A stretch of 64,000 nt of DNA from Pseudomonadota bacterium (GTDB lineage: Bacteria; Chloroflexota; UBA6077; JAJPGT01): assembly GCA_021325655.1 (NCBI GenBank), contig JAJPGT010000043.1, forward strand, positions 143,959-207,958, in the 5' to 3' direction. Positions 1 to 6,790 of this stretch are shown here, in pieces. A program made the translations under genes and the position numbers. Each line of letters starts with the position of its first letter. Within the stretch, counting starts at the first letter, position 1. The notes beneath the pieces were generated by a model that saw only the letters and a list, made by a program, of their open reading frames with translations, was not told the DNA's origin and did no database searches.

Positions 1-1
1 G

Positions 2-844
2 AGCAGACGGCCGGGGCGTTTCAACCCGGCCACGCAGATCAATCCGAGCCTGAACCGAGCGGCGCGTACCGGGCAGCCGACCGAAGACGAGCGGCTGCTG
101 CGCAGCCCACGTATCGGACGCGCCCAGCCCAGCGATTTCACGCACACCGACCCCTGGCGCGTCTTTCGGATCATGGGCGAATTCGTGGAGGGGTTCGACG
201 CGCTGGCCACGGTCGGACCGGCGGTGTCCATCTTCGGCTCGGCGCGCGTTGGCGAGGACGACCCGACCTACGCGCAGGCGCGCGCGCTGGGGCGCGAGCT
301 CGCCCGGGCTGGCTTCGCGGTGATCACCGGCGGCGGGCCCGGGATCATGGAAGCGGCCAACCGGGGCGCGCAGGAGGGCGGCGGCTGGTCGATCGGCTGC
401 GCCATCGAGCTGCCCGAAGAGCAAGAGACCAACCAGTACCTGGACCTGGCGATCAACTTCCGCTTCTTCTTCGTCCGCAAGACGATGTTCGTCAAGTACG
501 CCGAAGCCTTTGTCTGCTTCCCCGGCGGCTTCGGCACCCTGGACGAGCTCTTCGAAGCGCTAACGCTCGTCCAGACCAGGAAGATCGACAATTTCCCGAT
601 CATTCTCTTCGGCAGCGCCTACTGGCGCGGGCTGGTCGACTGGATCAAGAACCAGACGCTGGCAAACGGGCTGATCGCGCCGCCCGACCTGAAGCTGCTG
701 ATCATCACCGACTCCGTCGAGCAGGTCGTCAAGCTGGTCACCGACTGCTACAGCCAGCGCTGTTGGGAGGCGCACGAGCTGTCCGAGGCCCCGGGACCCA
801 ACCACGCGACAAGCGCCCGGCCCTCGTCCACCCACGGCGAGTAG
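2..844 (+). CDS. LOG/TIGR00730-family nucleotide phosphoribohydrolase, 5'-partial
   Basis: Rossmann-fold protein of the 'lysine decarboxylase'/LOG family. Characterised members hydrolyse nucleoside 5'-monophosphates, including cytokinin ribotides, to free base and ribose 5-phosphate. Seen: the phosphate-binding motif GGGPGIMEAANRG and the family signature PGGFGTLDELFE with its catalytic Glu. The first ATG is at 173, but the same frame is open back to base 2 and encodes family-typical lead-in sequence (TDPWRVFRIMGEF) across that ATG. The true start is therefore left of the window and the gene is cut by the edge. It converges on the HerA gene, with 139 empty bases between. The substrate cannot be deduced from sequence. 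Confidence 0.9.
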   Translation, partial: SRRPGRFNPATQINPSLNRAARTGQPTEDERLLRSPRIGRAQPSDFTHTDPWRVFRIMGEFVEGFDALATVGPAVSIFGSARVGEDDPTYAQARALGRELARAGFAVITGGGPGIMEAANRGAQEGGGWSIGCAIELPEEQETNQYLDLAINFRFFFVRKTMFVKYAEAFVCFPGGFGTLDELFEALTLVQTRKIDNFPIILFGSAYWRGLVDWIKNQTLANGLIAPPDLKLLIITDSVEQVVKLVTDCYSQRCWEAHELSEAPGPNHATSARPSSTHGE

Positions 845-983
845 CCCCGCGAGCACGCGGACTGTGCTTGCGCGGGAGAGCCGCCTGCCACGGCTGCCCG
901 GGCCTCAGCCCATATGGCTCGCATCGTGGCAGGAGCGATCAGGCGCCATTCCGAGTCGACGATCTTCGAGTCCCGCGCTTCGG

Positions 984-2777
984 CTACGCCCCGTCGGCGG
1001 GATCCGGCGGCTGGGGCGCGCCGAACAGCTCGGCGTATGGGCGCTCGTCCGCCTCGGACCACTCCTCCCGCCGGGTGATGCCGACCCCGATACCACTGCG
1101 ATGGACCAGACCCGCGCGCTCCTGGTTGCGGCGGACCAGCGCCTCCTCGGAAAAGTAGGCGTTCCACTCGCGCGGCGCGTCCAGGTCTTCGCCGCCGTGC
1201 GTCGTCAGCCGGGGGCGGACCTGGATCAGCGCGGGGGCGTTCAGGCTGGCGCCGAGCACGATCGCGTGGCCCTTGGAGAGCGAGGGCAGCTCGTCCAGCA
1301 CCTCGCGGGAGGCGCTCTCCACCGCGGCTGCCACTGCCTGCTGGTCAAGCGGGTTGACGATGCGCATGATGACCTGCGTCATCGCCTGTGAGAGCACGTC
1401 CTGGTCGAGCTTGCCGGGCCGCTGGCTGATCAGCCCGATGCCGATCCCGAACTTACGCCCCTCGCCGAGGATCTGCTTCAGCACCTGCGAGGAGACGACC
1501 CGGCCGCCGGCGTCGCCGCCCGGCGCGAAGGTGTGCGCCTCTTCCAGCAGGCAGAACACCGGATAGGGCAGGTGCAGGTCATCGCCGGGGTGGGTCTTCT
1601 TGTGGAGCGTCTGGTTGCGTGCCTCGTACAGCCGGCGCAGGAGCACCGCGGCGATCACCTGCTGCTCGCGCTGCGTCAGGTCGTGGAGCTGCAGCACGGT
1701 GCACTGCCCCGGCTCCAGTAGCTCCGCCAGGCGGATGTGGTCCACCTCGCTGAAGATGCGCGATTCGCTCGTCAGCCGGTCCAGACGCCACTCCAGCGCC
1801 CCCGCGCTGGAACGGAGATCGAGGCCGCTCTCATCCGACCCGTGCGCCAGCGACTCGATCTTGGCCACCAGGTCCTTCACCGTCCAACGTTCCGCGCTCC
1901 CCACCGCGTCACGCGTCTCCCGGACGAGCGCGTTGTACGCCCGGCCGAGGAGCCAGTCCTGCCGCTCAGGGACGTCGCCGAGCAGGTACCGAATGTCGTT
2001 GAGCTTCAGCGCCGAGAAGCGAACCTTGAGGTCGTCCGGCAGGAGGCACTTCACCCGCGCCTGATACACGCCGTCGCGGAACTCCGGCAGGTTCTGCAGC
2101 GTGTCGAGCGTTCCGTACTCTCCATGCGGGTCGAGCACCAGCACGCAGGCCTTGTTCGCCGGCCGGAGCAGCTCCTCGACGATCACGCCGGCGGTGTAGC
2201 TCTTGCCGGCCCCGGTCCCGGCGATGATCGCCAGGTGAGTACTGGTGAACTCGCGCGCTGACAGCACCACCGGCACCTCCTCCGGCCCGCGGCTCAGCAG
2301 CCAGCCCAGGTAGCAGGAGCCTAGCTCCCCGCGCTGCTTCTTGTTGAGCACCGTCACCAGCATCTCGGGCGGGGCGAGGTAGATCGGCCAGCCGACGCGG
2401 GGCGGGATGCGGGGATTGACGAGGGTCTTGAGCGCCGCATCGTAATAGCCGATAACCGCGGCGCACACCTCCAGCAGCTCGCACTCGTCCGCCTCGAAAC
2501 CCGCCACCCGGGCCACCAGGTCCGGGGGAACGTCCGGGTCGGCCAGGAAATCGTCCGGGTAGCCGCGCACCGTGCGCCGGCCCGTGATCCGGGCGATCAC
2601 CCGGCGCTGCTCGCCGGGCAGAGTGTAGTAGACGAACTCGCCGTTCTTCGTTGCGCCGTCGCGGTCCGGGGTAATAAAGACGAACTCGTGCGGCTTGTCG
2701 CCCGGCCCCTTGACAGTTCCAACCCGCAGCGGGGGCCGGGCCGCTTCGGCGCCATCTGGCTGGCTGATAGCTCTCAC
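984..2777 (-). CDS. herA: HerA-family DNA translocase/helicase ATPase
   Basis: Hexameric FtsK/HerA ATPase that pairs with the NurA nuclease and Mre11-Rad50 to resect DNA double-strand ends. Seen: an N-terminal HAS-barrel-like region (about residues 15-150), Walker A GTGAGKSYT near residue 186, Walker B VFCLLEEAHTF near 405, and the C-terminal SQRPGKLDQDVLSQ motor motif. Length 597 aa, normal for the family. The GTG start at 2777 forms a GTGA overlap with the stop of a PIN-gene remnant, and a GGAGG lies 7 nt upstream. It is the last gene of the long minus-strand operon. Its usual partners NurA and Rad50 are about 10 kb upstream, separated by CRISPR and toxin-antitoxin genes. Confidence 0.93.
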   Translation of the reverse strand: MRAISQPDGAEAARPPLRVGTVKGPGDKPHEFVFITPDRDGATKNGEFVYYTLPGEQRRVIARITGRRTVRGYPDDFLADPDVPPDLVARVAGFEADECELLEVCAAVIGYYDAALKTLVNPRIPPRVGWPIYLAPPEMLVTVLNKKQRGELGSCYLGWLLSRGPEEVPVVLSAREFTSTHLAIIAGTGAGKSYTAGVIVEELLRPANKACVLVLDPHGEYGTLDTLQNLPEFRDGVYQARVKCLLPDDLKVRFSALKLNDIRYLLGDVPERQDWLLGRAYNALVRETRDAVGSAERWTVKDLVAKIESLAHGSDESGLDLRSSAGALEWRLDRLTSESRIFSEVDHIRLAELLEPGQCTVLQLHDLTQREQQVIAAVLLRRLYEARNQTLHKKTHPGDDLHLPYPVFCLLEEAHTFAPGGDAGGRVVSSQVLKQILGEGRKFGIGIGLISQRPGKLDQDVLSQAMTQVIMRIVNPLDQQAVAAAVESASREVLDELPSLSKGHAIVLGASLNAPALIQVRPRLTTHGGEDLDAPREWNAYFSEEALVRRNQERAGLVHRSGIGVGITRREEWSEADERPYAELFGAPQPPDPADGA

Positions 2778-2923
2778 GTGTTGGCCTCCAGCGGTTCCAC
2801 CGTAATCGGTTGGGCGAAGCGAGCGAAGTCACTCGGGTTGGCCATCAGCAGCCGCCGGATGCCGTACACCAGCATGGTGGCCACGATGTTGCCGTCATGC
2901 TCCTGCTTACCGCCCGGGGGATC
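2774..2923 (-). pseudogene. C-terminal remnant of a PIN-domain (VapC-like) toxin
   Basis: A frame with no start codon encodes about 49 residues resembling the end of a PIN-domain ribonuclease. It has GGKQEHDGNIVATML (acidic HD..N region and following helix), then LLMANPSDFARF and PITVEPLE, the usual final strand. Only the last third of a PIN domain is present. The upstream part is replaced by the 3' end of the HEPN gene, and the frame closes with a stop 17 codons further up. The stop overlaps the HerA start as GTGA. Inferred: a deletion fused a HEPN gene to a VapC-like gene, and the remnant survives because it carries the herA ribosome-binding site. Confidence 0.65.
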
Positions 2924-3348
2924 TGCTCTAGGAGTGCCAGTAGGTGCTGGGTCACCTCGGCTATTTCGTCAGCAACCTGGAAGCTGTGCTGAAGTGCAAC
3001 CACGACCGGAGCCAGGGTCTGCACGGACAGAGGCAGGCTGAATCGTTGGGGTCGTGTCAGCGCGTACTCTGTACGGGTTGCAGCTCGCCGAAGCGGCGGT
3101 TCGAGCGTCCGATCCACTTCCAGACACAAACCTCCGATCTCAATGAAATTGTGCATCTTGCGGAACGGCCGACTATGCCGGGCGAGGAAACCTTTCATGG
3201 CTTTCTCTGCCCCCTGCTGACAATGAAAGACCGCCCCTCTCAGGAGCGGCGGGGCCGCAGCCAGATCGTGCTCAGCCTCGCGCAGGTCAGCGGCGGCGCG
3301 GACAAGCCACGCTCGGGTCTCGGCCACGAGCTCCGAGTCATGCTGCAT
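2845..3348 (-). CDS. HEPN-domain protein (second copy), C-terminus altered
   Basis: HEPN (PF05168-type) helical protein, the presumed toxin partner of the MNT nucleotidyltransferase encoded just before it. Seen: HCQQGAEKAMKGFL at residues 42-55 and FRKMHNF at 62-68, at the same positions as in the upstream HEPN copy, so the two are paralogues. The ATG at 3348 overlaps the MNT stop by 11 nt, the same spacing as in the first pair. It is 167 aa against 137 for its sister. The segment after about residue 90 has diverged, and the last 20 or so residues are read out of frame through the PIN remnant, so the natural C-terminus is probably lost. Activity is uncertain. Confidence 0.75.
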   Translation of the reverse strand: MQHDSELVAETRAWLVRAAADLREAEHDLAAAPPLLRGAVFHCQQGAEKAMKGFLARHSRPFRKMHNFIEIGGLCLEVDRTLEPPLRRAATRTEYALTRPQRFSLPLSVQTLAPVVVALQHSFQVADEIAEVTQHLLALLEQIPRAVSRSMTATSWPPCWCTASGGC

Positions 3349-3697
3349 AGAGCACTCTTCCTTCCCACAGCACGGTCGCCGGCAGCGAGCAGACAACCCG
3401 GGCCCGACGCTTGAACGGTGTCTTCCTCCAGACGATCACGTCAGCCGCCCTGCCCGCGCCCCAGAGGACCTCGTAGGCGAGGCGGCTATCCTTGCGCTCC
3501 GGGGCGGCGTCGTCCGGCACGATCACCAGCAGGTCGTAGTCGCTGTCGGGCCCGGCCTCGCCCCGCGCCACCGAGCCGAAGAGATAGATCCGTTCCGGCT
3601 GGTAGGCCGCGACCAGCCGCCGCACGATCTCCGCCAGCGTGGGGTCGCGCGCGAGCAGGTCAGCATCAGTATGGGTCGGCTCCTGCTGGCGACTCAT
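3338..3697 (-). CDS. MNT-domain nucleotidyltransferase (antitoxin, second copy)
   Basis: Minimal nucleotidyltransferase of the MNT/MntA type. Known members modify the partner HEPN toxin by AMP transfer and so neutralise it. Seen: GSVARGEAGPDSDYDLLV, with G41-S42 and the metal-binding pair D53/D55; a third Asp lies in AADVIVW. Length 119 aa, complete. The ATG overlaps the stop of the preceding HEPN gene (ATGA). Residues 11-60 align without gaps to the other MNT in this operon, so the pair arose by tandem duplication. Its toxin lies immediately downstream with an 11-nt overlap. Confidence 0.85.
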   Translation of the reverse strand: MSRQQEPTHTDADLLARDPTLAEIVRRLVAAYQPERIYLFGSVARGEAGPDSDYDLLVIVPDDAAPERKDSRLAYEVLWGAGRAADVIVWRKTPFKRRARVVCSLPATVLWEGRVLYAA

Positions 3698-4107
3698 GGT
3701 CGAACCTCCGCAGGCAGCCGGGCCAGGACCGCCTCGTAGACTTCGCGGGCGAGGGCCAGCGCCCCTTCCGCCTCCTCCCGCGGCGGCTCCTCGGCCTCGC
3801 CGGGGTAACGGAATAGCCAGGCGAACGGGGTCAGATCTTCGGCCCGTTCGGCCAGCGGTCGCAGCGAGCTGTCCAGCGCGATACAGGCCTCGCCCAGCTC
3901 CCGCAGGTTGTGGGTCTTGCGAAAGGGTACGTCGTGCCAGAAGAGGAACGCCTTCCACGCCTTCTCGGCCGCCTGCTGGCAGTGGAACAGGGCGGTGTCC
4001 GGACGCGGCCGTGCTGCGCCCAGGAGGATCGTGGCCGACTCGAGGTCGACCCAGGCGCGGTCCAGCCAGCCCCGGCACTCCGCCACTTTTGCGGGATCAT
4101 GCGGCAT
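3694..4107 (-). CDS. HEPN-domain protein (first copy, toxin candidate)
   Basis: Intact 137-aa HEPN protein of the PF05168 type, paired with the MNT protein encoded just upstream. Seen: HCQQAAEKAWKAFLFWHD (residues 42-59) and FRKTHNL (62-68), the conserved His/Asn-Leu turn of this family. A canonical Rx4-6H ribonuclease motif is not obvious, so ribonuclease activity is inferred only from family association. The start at 4107 overlaps the MNT stop by 11 nt. The gene ends in an ATGA overlap with the second MNT. The pair is translationally coupled to the CRISPR Cas5-like gene upstream. Confidence 0.85.
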   Translation of the reverse strand: MPHDPAKVAECRGWLDRAWVDLESATILLGAARPRPDTALFHCQQAAEKAWKAFLFWHDVPFRKTHNLRELGEACIALDSSLRPLAERAEDLTPFAWLFRYPGEAEEPPREEAEGALALAREVYEAVLARLPAEVRP

Positions 4108-4456
4108 GGAGCAGCCTCCCCTCCCGCACGACGGTCGCCGGGAAGGATGCCTTGAGATGCAGCCGGCTATCAAAGGTGTGGCGGTCCCAGACCACCACGT
4201 CCACGGCGGCCGGCACCCCTCGGAGCACGCGGAACCCCTTCTGCGCCAGGCGGTACAGCGGCTCGGTGGGACGATCGACCAGGACAAGCAGGTCGTAGTC
4301 GCTGTTGGGCCCGGCGTCGCCCCGCGCCCGCGATCCGAACAGGTAGACCCGCTCGGGATGCAGCGCAGCGACCAGCCGCCGCACGATCTCGGCGAGGGCC
4401 GGGTCGCGGGCGAGCAGGTCAGCGTCGGGCGACCGGGCCTGGTCCACGTCCGTCAT
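4097..4456 (-). CDS. MNT-domain nucleotidyltransferase (antitoxin, first copy)
   Basis: Complete 119-aa minimal nucleotidyltransferase. Seen: GSRARGDAGPNSDYDLLVLV, with G41-S42 and D53/D55, plus a third acidic residue in AVDVVVW. Known family role: antitoxin that inactivates the HEPN partner by covalent nucleotide transfer. The ATG at 4456 lies inside the stop of the upstream RAMP gene (ATGA), which couples it to the CRISPR effector. The toxin gene follows with an 11-nt overlap. Longer in-frame starts exist upstream but would run through the RAMP gene, so the ATGA start is preferred. Confidence 0.87.
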   Translation of the reverse strand: MTDVDQARSPDADLLARDPALAEIVRRLVAALHPERVYLFGSRARGDAGPNSDYDLLVLVDRPTEPLYRLAQKGFRVLRGVPAAVDVVVWDRHTFDSRLHLKASFPATVVREGRLLHAA

Positions 4457-5346
4457 GCGCCGCCGGCGGGCTGCCACAGACCGTCCTTCTTGATAGACCA
4501 GAACGTCGTTGGGTCCAGGGCCGATGAACCCGGCGCCCACAGCGGGCCAGCAGCCAACGGCTCGAACCCACTGCCCTTCGCTCGGTCCCAGCCGCCCAGC
4601 GCCTCGAGCTGGCCGAGCATTGCCCCATCGACCGATACCCGAGCATGCGCCAGGACACGGCCCGCTCGCAGGGATGGCTCCTGCCCTGCAAGGTCCACCG
4701 TGTCCCCGAAGACCTCGGACGCCGCGTCCCACCCCACGCACCGCAAGCGCCGCACGCGACCCAAGCCGTACCGCGCATCACCGCCGAGGAAGAGTTCGTT
4801 GACGGTCTTGAGCGCTCCGGCCAGGTCCGAACTCTGCCGCACGAACACGTAGCCCACCAGCGCTACAGACTTCACCTCATCCGTTGCGCGGTCTCGCCAG
4901 TACTGGCCGATGCACTCGGTCTCGCGGAGCGTGCCGTCGGCGGCCGTATCCGAAGCAGGCTCAATGGCCGTACCGGGCCGTGCCAGGAGGAGGCGCTGAC
5001 GCAGCTCACGGTCAGGACGCCACTTCTCGCCGTTCGCATCATCCTCCCGCTGCCAGACAAGCCCCTTGCCGCTTTCGTAGCGTGGCAGCCAGGCGCGCCA
5101 GCCTCCGTCGGTCTTCTCCGCCGGGAAAAGATACGTCAGCCGCGCGTCGTTACGGACCTCCTCACCGACCTTTGGGTAGTCGGGGAAGCCGGTCGCCTGG
5201 CGCTGGGCCACCTCGGCGGTCAGCGCGCCCCAGAGGTTGCGCGCCGGCACGTAGAGGCGGCAGCGGTTGAGGCTTCCCGATGGCGGCAGGCCGATAGCAA
5301 GCGGCGCCTCCAGCCTCCAGGCCCAGCGGTAGAGCAGCCAGCTCAT
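4453..5346 (-). CDS. RAMP protein, Cmr3/Cas5-like subunit of type III CRISPR effector
   Basis: RAMP-superfamily protein of 297 aa in the slot where a type III-B operon carries Cas5/Cmr3, the subunit that caps the 5' tag of the crRNA. Seen: an RRM-like start with LYRWAWRLEAPLAIG, then VPARNLWGALTAEV (helix after the first strand), and the glycine-rich loop LFLGGDARYGLGRVRRL near residue 200. The ATG at 5346 overlaps the preceding gene by ATGA. Its own stop overlaps the MNT antitoxin start by ATGA. The RAMP fold is well supported. The specific Cmr3 assignment rests on gene order and could instead be a Csx10-like RAMP. Confidence 0.75.
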   Translation of the reverse strand: MSWLLYRWAWRLEAPLAIGLPPSGSLNRCRLYVPARNLWGALTAEVAQRQATGFPDYPKVGEEVRNDARLTYLFPAEKTDGGWRAWLPRYESGKGLVWQREDDANGEKWRPDRELRQRLLLARPGTAIEPASDTAADGTLRETECIGQYWRDRATDEVKSVALVGYVFVRQSSDLAGALKTVNELFLGGDARYGLGRVRRLRCVGWDAASEVFGDTVDLAGQEPSLRAGRVLAHARVSVDGAMLGQLEALGGWDRAKGSGFEPLAAGPLWAPGSSALDPTTFWSIKKDGLWQPAGGA

Positions 5347-5720
5347 GGGGTCCCTCTCCCGGCAGGCTGGCGCGCCTTGGCGTGATAGCGGCCGTAGACC
5401 AGCGCCTGGCGCAGCAGGTCGCGGGCGAAGAGCAGCTTGTCCAGGTCTTTGCCGAGTTTCTGAAGCTCCTGCCATAGGTCGCCTTTACCGAGCAGCGGCG
5501 ATCCGGTCGGCGTCTTCTGGAGAAACTCCGTGCTGGCGTCACAGATTGCTTCCGCCGGCCGCTGTTCTCTGCGCCCTCTGGTTCCTAGGAAGAGGAAATA
5601 CGCGTAGACGCCCTGCTCCTCCAGCACCGCCAGCGCATCGCGTAGCAACGCTTCGTCCACATCGTTGATCTCGGCCAGCCGCTTGCCCAGTTCGGCGCAC
5701 TTCAGATCGAGATTCTCCAT
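5343..5720 (-). CDS. Small subunit of type III CRISPR complex (Cmr5/Cas11-like)
   Basis: A 125-aa protein predicted all-helical and charge-rich (LKCAELGKRLAEI, ALLRDALAVLEEQG, LGKDLDKLLFARDLLRQALVYGRYHAKA). Cas11/Cmr5 subunits are short helical proteins that line the belly filament of the effector and contact the target RNA. There is no diagnostic motif. The call rests on size, helicity and position between cmr4 and the Cas5-like gene. It starts one base into the Cmr4 stop and ends in an ATGA overlap with the next gene, so subunit stoichiometry could be set by coupling. Confidence 0.65.
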   Translation of the reverse strand: MENLDLKCAELGKRLAEINDVDEALLRDALAVLEEQGVYAYFLFLGTRGRREQRPAEAICDASTEFLQKTPTGSPLLGKGDLWQELQKLGKDLDKLLFARDLLRQALVYGRYHAKARQPAGRGTP

Positions 5721-6790
5721 CAGGACACCTCCGGCTGCGCCGCTGGCTGGGCGGCCGGTTGACCAGGCTGGGTCGCCGGCGGCGCGGGACTCCGTTGGGC
5801 GAGAACTCGGAGCCTGCCCATCCCCCGCGTGCCCATGCCGCCGATACCCAGGTGCTCGAGGTACGGGTGCGCCGCGGCGACGACCTCGTGGACATCGTCG
5901 ATTGCGGCGGTCTGGCCGTTCCCCTTGAACGCCACGGGCTTGGAGTCAATCGTGAAATGCCCGGGGTTCTTGCAGGTGACGTCCCAGAAGAGCACCGTCG
6001 CGCGCGGCAACGCCTCGTAGGTGAAGAGCGCGCCTTCCTCGGCCGCGCCGGTGGAGGCGTTGATGGCCACGGAGGTGCGCACTTCCAGGTTGCTATTCAC
6101 CACGTGGCTGAAGAGCTTGTCCGACACGACGCCCAGGCTGCCGAGGATCTCGGCGGGGACGTCGAGCGCTTTCAACCTCTGCTGTACCTTCTGCCAGTCC
6201 TTGAGCTTCTTGACTGGCAGGAGCAGCCAGCCCAAGTTGAGCGGCTGCTGGCTGTCCCGCTCGCGGGAGAGCGCATCCTCTGCCACACCGCTCACTGCAA
6301 CCCCGGCCCCTCGCAGCGCCAGCGGGCAGGTCACCCAGCGCGGGCCCTCGCGCGTGGCAACCGGGAACAGCAGCACGTGGGCGTCGCTGAAGGCGGCCAG
6401 CCCGGCGAACCCGCCGGCGCTGTCCCGGCCACGCGCGAAGCCGAAGACCGTGCAGATCGGGCAGGTGGGCTGCCGGCAGTGGGTGAGGGACCCGTCGCCC
6501 CGCTGACCCAACCCGGCACAGTCGGGAAAGTAGGGCTTTACTTGGCCGCCGACCTGCCGATTCGGGTTCCTTACCTGCCTGGCCATCGCTGCGTAGGTCC
6601 GATAGACGCCGGCCAGGCTCGACCCGGGAATCTTGGGGATCCGCGTCACTGGGTCGCGCACGATGGTCAGGTCCACGCGGCCCAGGCGGGCGCCGCCGGT
6701 GCCCACGTGGACGGGGTCCAGCGCCAGTCCGATGTGCGGAACGGTCTGGTAGCTCTTCGGTTCAGCGTCCTTCTTTTCGTCTTCAGGCAT
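5720..6790 (-). CDS. cmr4: Type III-B RAMP protein Cmr4 (Cas7 backbone, target-RNA nuclease)
   Basis: Backbone Cas7-family subunit that polymerises along the crRNA and cuts bound target RNA at regular intervals. Seen: LALDPVHVGTGGARLGRVDL (residues 22-41), in which D40 occupies the position of the catalytic Asp of known Cmr4 proteins; IPGSSLAGVYRTYAAM; a Cys pair CRQPTCPIC; LFSHVVNSNLEVRTSVAIN with EEGALFTYEALP; and the glycine-rich loop GIGGMGTRGMGRL. Length 356 aa with a Pro/Ala/Gln-rich tail. The ATG overlaps the Csx11 stop by 8 nt. Strongest single-gene identification in the CRISPR cassette. Confidence 0.9.
   Translation of the reverse strand: MPEDEKKDAEPKSYQTVPHIGLALDPVHVGTGGARLGRVDLTIVRDPVTRIPKIPGSSLAGVYRTYAAMARQVRNPNRQVGGQVKPYFPDCAGLGQRGDGSLTHCRQPTCPICTVFGFARGRDSAGGFAGLAAFSDAHVLLFPVATREGPRWVTCPLALRGAGVAVSGVAEDALSRERDSQQPLNLGWLLLPVKKLKDWQKVQQRLKALDVPAEILGSLGVVSDKLFSHVVNSNLEVRTSVAINASTGAAEEGALFTYEALPRATVLFWDVTCKNPGHFTIDSKPVAFKGNGQTAAIDDVHEVVAAAHPYLEHLGIGGMGTRGMGRLRVLAQRSPAPPATQPGQPAAQPAAQPEVS

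Noticed and set aside
2845..2910. Last 22 residues of HEPN2 as a genuine domain extension
   Set aside because: They are the PIN remnant read in the wrong frame, and the sister HEPN lacks them.
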